Positions 24,726-33,155 of a DNA stretch of 64,000 nucleotides are shown in pieces. The DNA comes from Bacillus sp. N13C7 (GTDB lineage: Bacteria; Bacillota; Bacilli; Bacillales; Bacillaceae), in contig NZ_JALAMO010000006.1 in the NCBI RefSeq assembly GCF_026790065.1, positions 31,301-95,300 on the forward strand. Direction: 5' to 3'. The translations under genes and the position numbers were made by a program. The stretch's first letter is position 1. The number at the start of each line of letters is the position of its first letter. The notes beneath the pieces were generated by a model. It saw only the letters and a list, made by a program, of their open reading frames with translations, made no database searches and was not told the origin of the DNA.

Positions 24726-25673
24726 ATGACGACTGAACCGTTATTTTTCAAGCCTGTTTTCAAAGAGCGAATTTGGGGCGGCACTGCTTTAGCTGCTTTC
24801 GGCTATAATATCCCATCAGAACAAACCGGGGAGTGCTGGGCTTTTGCCGCTCATAAAAATGGGCAAAGCGTTGTTCAAAACGGCATGTATAAAGGATACA
24901 AGCTAAGCGAATTATGGGAACAGCACAGACATTTATTCGGACATCTTGAAGGGGACCGGTTCCCTCTTCTAACAAAACTGTTAGATGCAGACCAGGACTT
25001 ATCGGTACAGGTGCATCCGAACGATGAGTTTGCCAAAACACATGAAAACGGAGAGCTCGGAAAAACCGAATGCTGGTACATTATTGATTGCGAACAAGAT
25101 GCAGAGATCATTTACGGCCACAACGCAAAAACAAAGGAAGAACTGATCTCGATGATAGAGCGTGGAGATTGGGATGAGCTCTTATGCCGCATAAAGGTAA
25201 AGCCGGGGGATTTTTTCTATGTGCCAAGCGGTACTGTTCATGCAATTGGGAAAGGCATTCTCGTTTTAGAAACGCAGCAGAATTCAGATACAACCTATAG
25301 ATTATATGATTATGAGCGAAAAGATGCAGAAGGCAAAATGCGTGAGCTTCATTTGGAAAAGAGCACAGAAGTGATAGAAGTTCCATTTATTCCAGATCAG
25401 CAAACTGTTCAATACGCTCAAATAGATGGTTTGCTTATAGCCACATTGATTGAATGCGCTTACTTTTCGGTGGAAAAGTGGAATTTATCAGGATCAGCAA
25501 GCTTACAGCAGCAAAAGCCATTCCTTCTTGTCAGTGTTATCGAAGGGGAAGGCCGAATATTCTCCGGTGAGCATGTCAATACATTCAAAAAAGGAGACCA
25601 TATGTTGCTGCCTTACGGTTTTGGGGAATATAAACTGGAGGGGCAGGCAGAGTGTATTGTCTCTCATTTATGA
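24726..25673 (+). CDS. manA: Mannose-6-phosphate isomerase (class I)
   Basis: A 315-residue zinc enzyme interconverting mannose 6-phosphate and fructose 6-phosphate, feeding imported mannose into glycolysis. The type I signature region is present: LSVQVHPNDEFA (zinc ligands around residues 97-99) and FYVPSGTVHAIGKGIL (about 163-178), in a cupin fold. The ATG at 24726 follows GCGGGGGGA. It is second in the manPA operon. B. subtilis has paralogues (pmi, gmuF), but adjacency to manP fixes this one. Confidence 0.95.
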   Translation: MTTEPLFFKPVFKERIWGGTALAAFGYNIPSEQTGECWAFAAHKNGQSVVQNGMYKGYKLSELWEQHRHLFGHLEGDRFPLLTKLLDADQDLSVQVHPNDEFAKTHENGELGKTECWYIIDCEQDAEIIYGHNAKTKEELISMIERGDWDELLCRIKVKPGDFFYVPSGTVHAIGKGILVLETQQNSDTTYRLYDYERKDAEGKMRELHLEKSTEVIEVPFIPDQQTVQYAQIDGLLIATLIECAYFSVEKWNLSGSASLQQQKPFLLVSVIEGEGRIFSGEHVNTFKKGDHMLLPYGFGEYKLEGQAECIVSHL

Positions 25674-25839
25674 AAATCAGTGCTATTCAGTTTTTTAATG
25701 CTTTAGTTCAATCCCCAGCTTCAAAAGATGTTCGGTGGCTTCATTCAACAGATAAAAAATCTTAAATTTTTGGGAAATCTGCTGAAGGAGCTGGAAAATA
25801 AATGTTAAATCCTTTTCTATATATGATAAACTTATGTCA

Positions 25840-25950
25840 GAGAATGAAAAAACACGATTCGGTTGGTAGTCCGGATGCATGAATGATCATGTCAGTAACC
25901 TTCCCCTCCTCGGGATGTCCATCATTCTTTAGTATTTTGTTGAGGAGGGA
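25840..25950 (+). ncRNA. yjdF-type riboswitch
   Basis: The leader before yjdF contains CACGATTCGGTTGGTAG, TCCGGATGCATGA, GTCAGTAACCTTCCCC and CGGGATGTCC, which I recognise as the yjdF motif RNA that binds azaaromatic compounds. CCCTCCTC at 25904-25911 is the exact complement of GAGGAGGG at 25942-25949, the yjdF ribosome site, so control is likely at translation start. Limits are approximate. Confidence 0.8.
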
Positions 25951-25956
25951 ATCGTT

Positions 25957-26370
25957 ATGAAATTAACGATTTACTATGATGGTCAGTTTTGGGTAGGCGT
26001 TATTGAAGAAATTAATAATGGAAAGCTGAGAGCCTTTCGTCACTTATTTGGAAAAGAGCCAAAGGACTCTGAAGTATTAGATTTTGTTCATGACCAACTC
26101 TTGACTATCATGTCCAAAACTGAGCAGGAAGGGATTCGTTTAAAAGGCCGACACCAAAAGAAGGTAAATCCCAAAAGATTGCAACGGCAGGTTTCAAAAG
26201 AATTGAAGATTGCCGGAGTGACTTCTAAAGCTCAAGAAGCAATGAAACTAGAGTTTGAAGCAAGAAAACAAAAGAAAAAACAATTAACAAAAGAACAGAG
26301 GGAAAACTTAAAAGAAAAAAAGGAACTTCTCAAAAAGCAAAAAGCGAAAAAGAAGCATAGGGGTAAATAA
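25957..26370 (+). CDS. yjdF: YjdF, DUF2992 family protein
   Basis: A 137-residue protein with a compact N-terminal part (MKLTIYYDGQFWVGVIEE, about 1-60) and a long, extremely basic Lys/Gln-rich helical C-terminal half (80-137). It belongs to DUF2992, the gene family most often controlled by the yjdF riboswitch. Molecular role is unknown; a link to tolerance of planar nitrogen heterocycles is suggested by the riboswitch ligands. The ATG at 25957 follows GAGGAGGGA, which the leader can sequester. Confidence 0.9.
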   Translation: MKLTIYYDGQFWVGVIEEINNGKLRAFRHLFGKEPKDSEVLDFVHDQLLTIMSKTEQEGIRLKGRHQKKVNPKRLQRQVSKELKIAGVTSKAQEAMKLEFEARKQKKKQLTKEQRENLKEKKELLKKQKAKKKHRGK

Positions 26371-26397
26371 GTTAAAAGCAGGCATAGAGCCTGCTTT

Positions 26398-26902
26398 TTA
26401 AATTGTAACGTATCTCCAATGCATAAAGTCTACTGATTTATGCTCCAATTCAAAACCTAACTTCTTTAAAATATTTTGTGAACCAAAATGATTATGTTCA
26501 CATCTTGCTGTGATGTGGTTCACGGTATCTTGGCTTAATGCCCAGTTTATGATTTTTTGGGCAGCTTCAACACAATATCCTTTGCGGCGATGGCTTTTAT
26601 TTGTTGCAAAACCGATTTCGATCACGCCATTTGTGTCCGGGTTGCCTAAAAACCCGGTTCCGCCAATAATTTCATTATTGTCCTTCTTTAAAATAATCCA
26701 TGAATCAAATCCTTTTGTTCCATTGTTCAACTAATTTCTCACGGAAATAAGGGATGGCTTCAAAAAAATCAGAATTTGGCCATTCACCATTTGTTTCATA
26801 GCCCAGGTCTTTAATGGCTTGATGATCTCGTCTAGATGCAGCGTCTAGAAGGGGAGCATCAATCGTTTTTATTCGTAACCGATTCGTTTCAAGAAGAACC
26901 AT
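26398..26902 (-). pseudogene. yjdG: YjdG GNAT acetyltransferase, frameshifted
   Basis: The N-terminal part begins at 26902 (MVLLETNRLRIKTIDAPLLD) and runs in one frame to a stop at 26705. The rest (NGTKGFDSWIILKKDNNEIIGGTGFLG to HWRYVTI) continues in another frame. Together they make one RimJ-like acetyltransferase of about 168 residues with the acetyl-CoA motif FATNKSHRRKGYCVEAAQKI. The break lies in the A-rich stretch GAACAATGGAACAAAAGG near 26715-26730, where two missing A residues would restore the frame. It is a real lesion or a sequencing error. Confidence 0.8.
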
Positions 26903-27050
26903 ACGTAATCCTCTTTTCTTTTTCTGGTAGTAATCGTAGCATACTACAACCTTGATTTGACTAAAAGCTCCAAGGACATACGGTTTATTTGAAATGAATC
27001 GCTTTATTGAAACTGTATGGCAATTGACAAAGTGAGATAATGCCAGCTAT

Positions 27051-27097
27051 AAAACGGGCAGGAAAACGTGGTTCATGAAACGCTCCTACCCGTTTTT
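27051..27097 (-). terminator. Terminator after yjdH
   Basis: AAAACGGG-AGGA and TCCT-CCCGTTTT enclose a 20-base loop. The stem is flanked by T-rich sequence on the plus side and by TTTTATAG on the minus side, so it may act in both directions. Confidence 0.55.
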
Positions 27098-27109
27098 AAA
27101 CATATTATC

Positions 27110-27505
27110 TTACCTTTTCGCAATCAGATAAAGCGATATGGCTCTTTGGGTTTGAACAGGATTATGGATGATAATCACCCATTGGTTTCTTCTCCTTGGA
27201 AAGCTTGCGATTGCATACAATGGAGCAGTATCCCGTGTAACAAACCCGCCGTTAATGACTTTGATATCACGACCCTCAAGATGACAAACAAGGTATTCAC
27301 CAGGATCAATTACCTGTTGGCCAGTCCATGCGAAGGAATAAAAACCATCTCCGAGATCCTCGGAAGAAGATGGAGGGATAAAGCCGTCTACAGTCAGTGT
27401 GATTTCTCTTCTTCTCTGCCTTTCTGAAAAGTCTTGATGTCTTTGAGGGGTATAAGGATGTGTATAGGAAGGAATTAACGCAGGACCATAAAAATAATGA
27501 TACAA
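27110..27505 (-). CDS. yjdH: YjdH, conserved protein of unknown function
   Basis: A 131-134 residue protein ([23 protein letters not shown] at the N terminus, Tyr/Pro-rich; then a beta-rich body [24 protein letters not shown]). I see no known domain or signal peptide. The frame also allows GTG at 27514, but AAGGAG at 27514-27519 overlaps that codon and sits eight bases before the TTG at 27505, so I prefer the TTG. It is a single gene placed by order between yjdG and yjdI. Confidence 0.75.
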   Translation of the reverse strand: MYHYFYGPALIPSYTHPYTPQRHQDFSERQRRREITLTVDGFIPPSSSEDLGDGFYSFAWTGQQVIDPGEYLVCHLEGRDIKVINGGFVTRDTAPLYAIASFPRRRNQWVIIIHNPVQTQRAISLYLIAKR

Positions 27506-27772
27506 AGCAACCACTCCTTATTTTTACATTCATACAAATTGTATGTGGGTGTATTTGGTTCATTCCTATTTTGTTGTAAGTTGACTAAGACTGGAACTGA
27601 AGGGGTGTGATGCTTAACTTCATGGTTTTATACCCGTTTTATTTGCTAAAGGGCAGTGCCTTGACTATGCAGGTCAGTAGAATCTGGCTGTCTCTGATGA
27701 TAGAATTTATATGTTGATTGCTATAAGAAGACATACACAAATGCAGGTTTTTTGATAGTGGGGGAAAAGAGT

Positions 27773-28255
27773 ATGGCGAAAAAAATGGCAAAAACAAATG
27801 CGGTTCGTTTGATAGAACAGCAGAACATCTCCTATGAGTTATTACGTTACAAAACAGAAGGCGGCCAGCCGGCAGATGGCATCTCTGTTTCAGAAAAAAT
27901 TGGTTATCCTATGGAGCATGTATATAAAACATTGGTGACAACAGCAGGAGCAAATCATTATTACGTCTTTGTGATACCCGTTGCTGAGGAATTAGATCTA
28001 AAAAAGGCAGCAAAAGTAGCGGGGGAAAAGAAAATTGAAATGATTGCAATGAAGGAACTGTTAGGGGTAACTGGCTATATTCGCGGCGGCTGCTCACCAA
28101 TTGGCATGAAAAAACTCTTCCCGACCTATATTGATGCAGCAGCTGAAACTCTTGATTATATCATTGTCAGTGCCGGAAAAATCGGCATGCAGCTAAAGGT
28201 AGCGCCACAAGATTTAGCGAAAGCATGCGATGCAGCATTTGCAGAAATTGTATAG
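27773..28255 (+). CDS. yjdI: YbaK/EbsC-type Cys-tRNA(Pro) deacylase-like protein
   Basis: A 160-residue protein of the YbaK/ProRS-editing domain family, which hydrolyses mischarged Cys-tRNA(Pro) in trans. Typical features: the [33 protein letters not shown] block (residues 49-81), [17 protein letters not shown] (101-117) and the C-terminal [13 protein letters not shown]. The frame extends seven codons upstream to a TTG; the ATG at 27773 is preceded by GGGGGAAAAG. A strong terminator follows. Confidence 0.88.
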   Translation: MAKKMAKTNAVRLIEQQNISYELLRYKTEGGQPADGISVSEKIGYPMEHVYKTLVTTAGANHYYVFVIPVAEELDLKKAAKVAGEKKIEMIAMKELLGVTGYIRGGCSPIGMKKLFPTYIDAAAETLDYIIVSAGKIGMQLKVAPQDLAKACDAAFAEIV

Positions 28256-28280
28256 ATCCGCACGCAATGAATTATAAACG

Positions 28281-28312
28281 AAAAAGCTTAGTCGCCTAGA
28301 CTAAGCTTATTT
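28281..28312 (+). terminator. Terminator after yjdI
   Basis: AAGCTTAGTC and GACTAAGCTT form a perfect ten-base stem followed by ATTTCTTGTTCTT. Confidence 0.8.
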
Positions 28313-28360
28313 CTTGTTCTTCTTCATCTGCCATTATTCTTTTTCAATCATAATAAAAAT

Positions 28361-28690
28361 CTAATTCACTTCATGAATCCTTTGCTTTTTGAACTTGACT
28401 GAGCAAATGAGCAAAAAAAGAGTTGCCAGAACAAATAGAAATGAAAGGATCATCAACATACTCATGACTGGATAATGTTTCGCAGAGTAGATAAAAAAAT
28501 CAAGCTGTGAAATTTGCTTGGGGCTAGTAATGGTGTCAATTCCATTTAGGAGTTTTGACATTTTAGCAGTATAGTTCCAATCAAACCGATCTGAAATAAG
28601 TTCACTTCCTTGATACCAATTGACAGCAGCTAAAAAAAGAAAAACCATAAAAGAAAATCCAAGCTGTATGACTAAAAATGTCATTTTCAT
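28361..28690 (-). CDS. yjdJ: YjdJ, small membrane protein
   Basis: A 109-residue protein with two membrane helices, at about residues 5-24 (VIQLGFSFMVFLFLAAV) and 75-98 (VMSMLMILSFLFVLATLFLLIC), and a soluble loop between them. The frame extends 45 codons upstream without a ribosome site; GGGGGTT seven bases before the ATG at 28690 decides the start. Function is unknown. The name comes from gene order between yjdI and ctaO. Confidence 0.78.
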   Translation of the reverse strand: MKMTFLVIQLGFSFMVFLFLAAVNWYQGSELISDRFDWNYTAKMSKLLNGIDTITSPKQISQLDFFIYSAKHYPVMSMLMILSFLFVLATLFLLICSVKFKKQRIHEVN

Positions 28691-29023
28691 TTTAATAACC
28701 CCCAAATCTATGAATCTAGAAAAACTAAACAATATAACAGTAATATGGATGATTTTATAAAGGAAAATGTCTGTTTTTTTGTTTGCTTTTGGCTTATAAT
28801 ACCTGATAGTGGAAAAAGAGTTCAAGTTTATCGATTAGAGAACCGCATATATGTTATTGCCATTTTGCTTTTAACTTTGGCGAGCGCCCGAGAGTAAGCT
28901 GAGGGACGTACTTTATTCTCTATCAATTAAAACATGAAATGCGGACATGGTTTGTATCCGGCTGGACTTTATTTCATCATTTATGTTGTCTTTAAGTAAT
29001 CGTTCGAGAAAGCGATGATATTC
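28691..29023. other. Intergenic stretch between yjdJ and a small membrane ORF
   Basis: A TATAAT lies near 28793-28798 on the plus strand without a good -35. I see no further gene, repeat or clear RNA structure. Confidence 0.3.
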
Positions 29024-29218
29024 ATGAACAAAGAAACCCTAAAATATATACTCACGATTTTCTCAATATGTGCAACCCTTCAGGAAACCGATCATATGCG
29101 TATTGCCCATAGCTGGATTTTGAGTGAAATCGTACGATTTTTAATTTGCACGGCTGTGTTTTTGATCATGACATTTCTATTAGATGCTGTTTTTCCAAAC
29201 AAAAAAGAGTCACACTAA
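29024..29218 (+). CDS. Small membrane protein, unknown
   Basis: A 64-residue ORF (MNKETLKYILTIFSICATLQETDHMRIAHSW at its start) with one clear membrane helix at about 39-57 (FLICTAVFLIMTFLLDAVF) and a basic tail ending KKESH. An ATG three codons upstream (29015) is also possible; only a weak GAGAAAG precedes either. The strong shared terminator right at its stop supports it being a real gene. Not recognised. Confidence 0.55.
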   Translation: MNKETLKYILTIFSICATLQETDHMRIAHSWILSEIVRFLICTAVFLIMTFLLDAVFPNKKESH

Positions 29219-29234
29219 TGTGTGGCTCTTTTTG
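29202..29234 (+). terminator. Bidirectional terminator before ctaO
   Basis: AAAAGAGTCACAC pairs with GTGTGGCTCTTTT. A- and T-runs on both sides make it usable from both strands. Confidence 0.88.
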
Positions 29235-29241
29235 CTTAACA

Positions 29242-30204
29242 TCATCTCATCAATAACATCACAAATGAATCAATCATTATGATCAAAAACAACAGGCAAA
29301 AATAAATAAGCGAGTAGATAAACATATCCTTTGCCCACTTCACGTCATCGCCTGTTTTGAAGCCTTTGATGCTTTTTTTGATCCATATGCCCCCGAGAAC
29401 CAAGGCAGCTAAGAAATAAAAAGGGCTTATCCGATCGGTTCCGAGAGAAAAAGGAAATAACAGCGTCACCGGGACAAGGACTGCAATATATTGAATCATT
29501 TTTATTTTCGTTACATGATTTCCTTTTACAACAGGCAAGAGCGGAACGCCCGCCGCCCGATATTCCTCTTTGCGCCTGATTCCAATCGCCCAAAAATGCG
29601 GGGGCTGCCATAGAAACATAATCGCGTACAACAGCACTGCCGTCATGCTGATGTCTCCAGTTACGGCACAATACCCCATCAATGGCGGCGCTGCTCCCGG
29701 AAAGCTCCCAATAAAGGTGCTCCACACAGAGGTTCGTTTTACCCATACCGTATAGATGATTGCATAAAAAGTAAAGGCGGCCAGTCCGAGAAAAGCTGTT
29801 AATGGATTGAGGGAATAGAGCATCGCAAGGCCAGCGATTCCTAAAATGGAGCCATACGTTAAGATCATAGCTGGCGGCATTTTCCCTGTGACTGAGGCCC
29901 TGCTGCGGGTGCGTGTCATTTTTGCATCTATATGGCGGTCAAAATAATTATTATAGACAGTGCCGGAAGCCATAACAAACGCGGTTCCGAGCATTGCCGT
30001 CACCATTGTCATCAAAAAAGCGATTCCTGTTAATGGTGTTTCTGCCCTGGCAAATGCGATCCAAAATCCGCCGAAGGCAGCTATTGAGTTTGATATGATA
30101 ATGCCGGGTTTTGCAAGTTTGATAAAATCGTAAACTGTTACCCGGTTCGCAGGTTTTATGTATGACGTTTCAGATATAGCCGCAGAATCCCTTGTATTCT
30201 CCAA
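29242..30204 (-). CDS. ctaO: Heme O synthase (protoheme IX farnesyltransferase) CtaO
   Basis: A 320-residue UbiA-superfamily prenyltransferase converting heme B to heme O for cytochrome oxidases; a second copy (ctaB) lies elsewhere in B. subtilis. The first Asp motif is NYFDRHIDAKMTRTRSR, and the second loop contains WQPPHFWAIGIRRKEEY, both typical of heme O synthases. About nine membrane helices. The start is taken as TTG at 30204, with GGGGGAGGCG about ten bases upstream; the open frame continues but lacks a ribosome site. Confidence 0.92.
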   Translation of the reverse strand: MENTRDSAAISETSYIKPANRVTVYDFIKLAKPGIIISNSIAAFGGFWIAFARAETPLTGIAFLMTMVTAMLGTAFVMASGTVYNNYFDRHIDAKMTRTRSRASVTGKMPPAMILTYGSILGIAGLAMLYSLNPLTAFLGLAAFTFYAIIYTVWVKRTSVWSTFIGSFPGAAPPLMGYCAVTGDISMTAVLLYAIMFLWQPPHFWAIGIRRKEEYRAAGVPLLPVVKGNHVTKIKMIQYIAVLVPVTLLFPFSLGTDRISPFYFLAALVLGGIWIKKSIKGFKTGDDVKWAKDMFIYSLIYFCLLFLIIMIDSFVMLLMR

Positions 30205-30309
30205 AAATAGACGCCTCCCCCAAAAACTGCATGCTTTTGTTATCGTAACAAGAGGGCTGTGAAAACGCAATTATTTCCTATATATGTCATAATATTGTCA
30301 TTTTTAAAA

Positions 30310-30341
30310 CAAAAAAATGGGGAGCTGGACTGCCCCCATTT
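30310..30341 (-). terminator. Terminator after cotT
   Basis: AAATGGGG and CCCCCATTT form a stem; on the minus strand it is followed by a run of T. Confidence 0.8.
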
Positions 30342-30354
30342 CGGTAAACAAAGA

Positions 30355-30558
30355 CTAGTATCCTCCGCCATATCCTCCGCCGTAACCGTACCACGGGTAG
30401 TAAGGCGGACGCGGATAAAACGGGAAGAACGGATAAAACGGTCTTGGATAATAATAAGGCGGATAAAATGGCGGTCTCGGGCGCGGATAATAATAAGGCT
30501 GTCTTTCATCATAAGGTGTAATTTGATCAAATGACTGTTCGTTTAAAGGATAATCCAA
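30355..30558 (-). CDS. cotT: Spore inner coat protein CotT
   Basis: A 67-residue Tyr/Pro-rich protein: an N-terminal MDYPLNEQSFDQITPYDERQ propeptide-like part, then a low-complexity repeat of YYYPRP, FYPPYYYPRP and FYPRPPYYP, ending in GGGYGGGY. CotT is a proteolytically processed inner-coat protein affecting germination. The start is TTG at 30558 with AGGGAGG eight bases before it. It seems somewhat shorter than the CotT I recall from strain 168, as expected if repeat units vary. Confidence 0.9.
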   Translation of the reverse strand: MDYPLNEQSFDQITPYDERQPYYYPRPRPPFYPPYYYPRPFYPFFPFYPRPPYYPWYGYGGGYGGGY

Positions 30559-30671
30559 GAGGAAAACCTCCCTAACTTTTTTATTCTATTTACCATATTC
30601 TTGATGTGAAAGTTGGGTGTATGTACATTTGTGAATTCAATTTTTTTTATGGTGTAATCCTTGAAAAAGGA

Positions 30672-30700
30672 TTGACAAGAACTTCTAAATCTCATAGTAT
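30672..30700 (+). promoter_or_regulatory. Sigma-A-like promoter of pdaC
   Basis: TTGACA, 17 bases and TAGTAT lie about 110 bp before pdaC. Confidence 0.65.
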
Positions 30701-30808
30701 TACAAATGTGAAATAAATGTTACTTTAATGTTACAAAAATATTTCTAAAAAGTTATGATTCTAACATTGATGCAGGATAAATCGAAACGGTTATGAAAGA
30801 AGGAATTT

Positions 30809-32212
30809 GTGTTGTTGGCAAAAAGAATCAAATGGTTTCATGTATTATTAGCAGTTGTATGTGTGGCGGGCCTTATCGGCTTTTTCCATAATTCATTACA
30901 AAAAGAAACGGTTATGAATAAAGTGAAAACGGATTCTCAGTATGGGAATGTAGAGATCGCAACGCTTGTGAATGACGGGAAAACTTTCAATTACGCGGTC
31001 AACTATCCAGTTTTCAAAAATAAAAAAATGGATGCAGTATTAAAGAGTTTTGCAGAGAAAGAGGTTCGCCAATTTCAGAAGGAAACAAAAGACGTGAATC
31101 AGGAGCATACGACAAAACGCAACGAATTAAATGTTGATTATCAAATTGTCCATTATGCCAAGCAGACAGTAGCGATTGTATTTACTGAATATAAATATAT
31201 CGGCGGTGCAAACGGACAAACCGTGAAAAAAACGTTTAACTATGATTTTAGTAAGCAAGCTTTTCTATCAATTGATGATATTTTCAATGAGAATGCTGAC
31301 TATTTACATAAGCTTTCGTTAATTGCCTATCATGAGCTGAAAAAAGATAAGGACATTGCTGCAGATGATGCGCTGTTAAAAGAAGGAACGGCACCGAAAA
31401 AAGAAAATTTTAGCCGCTTTGCCATTAAGGAAGATTATATCGAATTTTATTTTGATACATATCAGGTCGCAGCAGGCCATCTTGGAGAGCAATCGATTGC
31501 GATTAAGAAAAGCCTTTTGAAAGACATCGTAAAAGAACAATATATGGATAAAGCAAAAAACAAAAATAAAATCAAAGAACAAAAGCCAAAGCATGAAGTG
31601 ATTTCCTTGCCCAAGGAGGAATCAGTTGATCCAAATCAAAAAGTCATTGCGCTTACTTTCGATGACGGCCCGAATCCTGCGACAACAAATCAGATTTTGG
31701 ATTCCTTAAAGAAATATAAGGGCAATGCCACATTTTTTGTTTTGGGGAGCAGGGTTCAATATTATCCGGAAACACTAAAAAGAATGCTGAAAGAAGGAAA
31801 TGAGGTGGGGAACCATTCATGGAGCCATCCGCTTCTCACAAGGCTTTCAGTGAAAGGAGCGTTAAAACAGATCAATGATACGCAAGACATCATTGAAAAA
31901 ATAAGCGGATACCGCCCGACGCTTGTAAGACCTCCATACGGCGGCATTAATGATGAACTGCGGAGTCAATTGAAAATGGATGTCGCGTTATGGGATATTG
32001 ATCCGGAAGATTGGAAAGACCGTAACAAAAAAACAATCGTTGACCGTGTCATGAGCCAGGCGGGAGATGGAAGAACCATTTTGATTCACGACATTTACCA
32101 AACCTCTGCTGATGCGGCCGATGAAATTATAAAAAAGCTCACCGATCAGGGCTATCAATTGGTGACGGTCTCTCAGCTTGAAGAGGTGAAAAAACAAAGA
32201 GAAGCGAATTAA
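30809..32212 (+). CDS. pdaC: Peptidoglycan N-acetylmuramic acid deacetylase PdaC
   Basis: A 467-residue membrane-anchored cell-wall enzyme (formerly yjeA). An N-terminal signal anchor (about 8-27) is followed by a DUF4163/DUF3298-type region (50-230), a Lys-rich linker and a NodB polysaccharide deacetylase domain (275-460). Catalytic motifs: TFDDGP (Asp285), HSWSH (His336, His340), RPPYGG, and ILIHD near the end. The start is GTG at 30809 or the next TTG codons; AAGGA at 30800 fits 30812 slightly better, with little effect on the protein. Confidence 0.93.
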   Translation: MLLAKRIKWFHVLLAVVCVAGLIGFFHNSLQKETVMNKVKTDSQYGNVEIATLVNDGKTFNYAVNYPVFKNKKMDAVLKSFAEKEVRQFQKETKDVNQEHTTKRNELNVDYQIVHYAKQTVAIVFTEYKYIGGANGQTVKKTFNYDFSKQAFLSIDDIFNENADYLHKLSLIAYHELKKDKDIAADDALLKEGTAPKKENFSRFAIKEDYIEFYFDTYQVAAGHLGEQSIAIKKSLLKDIVKEQYMDKAKNKNKIKEQKPKHEVISLPKEESVDPNQKVIALTFDDGPNPATTNQILDSLKKYKGNATFFVLGSRVQYYPETLKRMLKEGNEVGNHSWSHPLLTRLSVKGALKQINDTQDIIEKISGYRPTLVRPPYGGINDELRSQLKMDVALWDIDPEDWKDRNKKTIVDRVMSQAGDGRTILIHDIYQTSADAADEIIKKLTDQGYQLVTVSQLEEVKKQREAN

Positions 32213-32216
32213 TACG

Positions 32217-32260
32217 AAAAGGCTGCCGCGGATATTGTCCGTCTGGACAGCCTTTTTTCT
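32217..32260 (+). terminator. Terminator between pdaC and yjfA
   Basis: AAAGGCTG and CAGCCTTT arms with a T-run; it serves the converging genes pdaC and yjfA. Confidence 0.75.
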
Positions 32261-32262
32261 AT

Positions 32263-32736
32263 TTAATAAGAGCCTGTGGTGGCCCAAACATTCAGATTCG
32301 GTCCTGAATACTTGCCGAAAGCGTAAGAAGTCCTTGGATCTAAATCATATACCATCGGTGTATAACAGGACTTTTGGCCGGCGACCGCTTTTCCGTTGCC
32401 GCCTGCAGAATCACAGTTATATCTCTTTCCATCCGTGTTCCGGGTAATCTCCGCATTAGCCTCAAAGCCCGTCGTCAAAGTGTTATTCATCGTGATTTTT
32501 GCCCAAGCCGTTTTACATGTACTGCTGAATTTGAGCTCGACCACTCCGATGACTTGATTATTGGCATTGACTAAGTTTGAAGATTTTTTTGTGGAGCCGC
32601 TGGACGCACAGTCATTGTAATAAGGGCTTTTTCCATCGTAGGCATGAGTTTCCGCATTGGCGGGTGCTCCTTTGACGGCAAAAACAAATACTGCTGCGAA
32701 TAACACCAATGAAGCCTTCGTAAACAATCTTTTCAT
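32263..32736 (-). CDS. yjfA: Secreted DUF2690 protein YjfA
   Basis: A 157-residue secreted protein. The signal peptide (about 1-29) has a basic start MKRLFTK, a hydrophobic core and cleavage after APANA. The mature part has six cysteines in the DUF2690 pattern (YYNDCASSG, SSTCKTAWAKI, RYNCDSAGG, GQKSCYTPM), likely disulfide paired. Role in the envelope or medium is unknown. The frame is open upstream, but AAGGAGGACAAAGG precedes the ATG at 32736. Confidence 0.9.
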   Translation of the reverse strand: MKRLFTKASLVLFAAVFVFAVKGAPANAETHAYDGKSPYYNDCASSGSTKKSSNLVNANNQVIGVVELKFSSTCKTAWAKITMNNTLTTGFEANAEITRNTDGKRYNCDSAGGNGKAVAGQKSCYTPMVYDLDPRTSYAFGKYSGPNLNVWATTGSY

Positions 32737-32817
32737 GTCCTTTGTCCTCCTTAATATGGCAAACAATAAATCATACGGAGGAACAATCAAAACATGCATG
32801 CTTTTTTGTGAACAATA

Positions 32818-32850
32818 AAGGCGGCCGGGAGGATGGAATTCTTGGCCGCC
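32818..32850 (-). terminator. Terminator after yjfB
   Basis: GGCGGCC and GGCCGCC arms; on the minus strand the stem is followed by TTTATTG. Confidence 0.7.
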
Positions 32851-32862
32851 TATTGTGTGAGG

Positions 32863-33030
32863 TTAAGCTTTTACATCAATGGTTTGTCCAAGCGTTGGAT
32901 GCTGAATCATCTTTAAGGTTTGATCTGCATTTTGCTGGGCGGTGTCCAACATTTTTTTCGTAAGTGCGATATTAACATTTTGGGCAAGCGATGCTTGATG
33001 CATCGCAACTGATAAAGCAGGAATATCCAT
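32863..33030 (-). CDS. yjfB: YjfB, putative motility-associated protein
   Basis: A 55-residue amphipathic helical protein (MDIPALSVAMHQASLAQNVN, then LTKKMLDTAQQNADQTLKM, ending TIDVKA) of the YjfB_motility family. It is too short for routine ORF lists but has an ATAGGAGGTGGAACG ribosome site and a near-perfect sigma-D promoter upstream, which places it in the flagellar/motility regulon. Exact function is unknown. Confidence 0.9.
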   Translation of the reverse strand: MDIPALSVAMHQASLAQNVNIALTKKMLDTAQQNADQTLKMIQHPTLGQTIDVKA

Positions 33031-33052
33031 CGTTCCACCTCCTATGCCTTAC

Positions 33053-33077
33053 CTATCGGCGTCTTTGTATGATTTTA
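33053..33077 (-). promoter_or_regulatory. Sigma-D promoter of yjfB
   Basis: On the minus strand TAAA (33074-33077), 13 bases, then GCCGATAG (33053-33060), close to the sigma-D consensus TAAA-N14/15-GCCGATAT, 20 bp before the ribosome site. Confidence 0.75.
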
Positions 33078-33155
33078 CAGTGGAAAAAGGATTACTTTTC
33101 CCTGTTGACCCTTACGCTGCGGCATATCATATGTTTTTGACAGGAAGGGATCAGG

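Noticed and set aside
25695-25880. A 61-codon minus-strand frame between manA and yjdF
   Set aside because: Lies over the yjdF riboswitch on the opposite strand and has no ribosome site.
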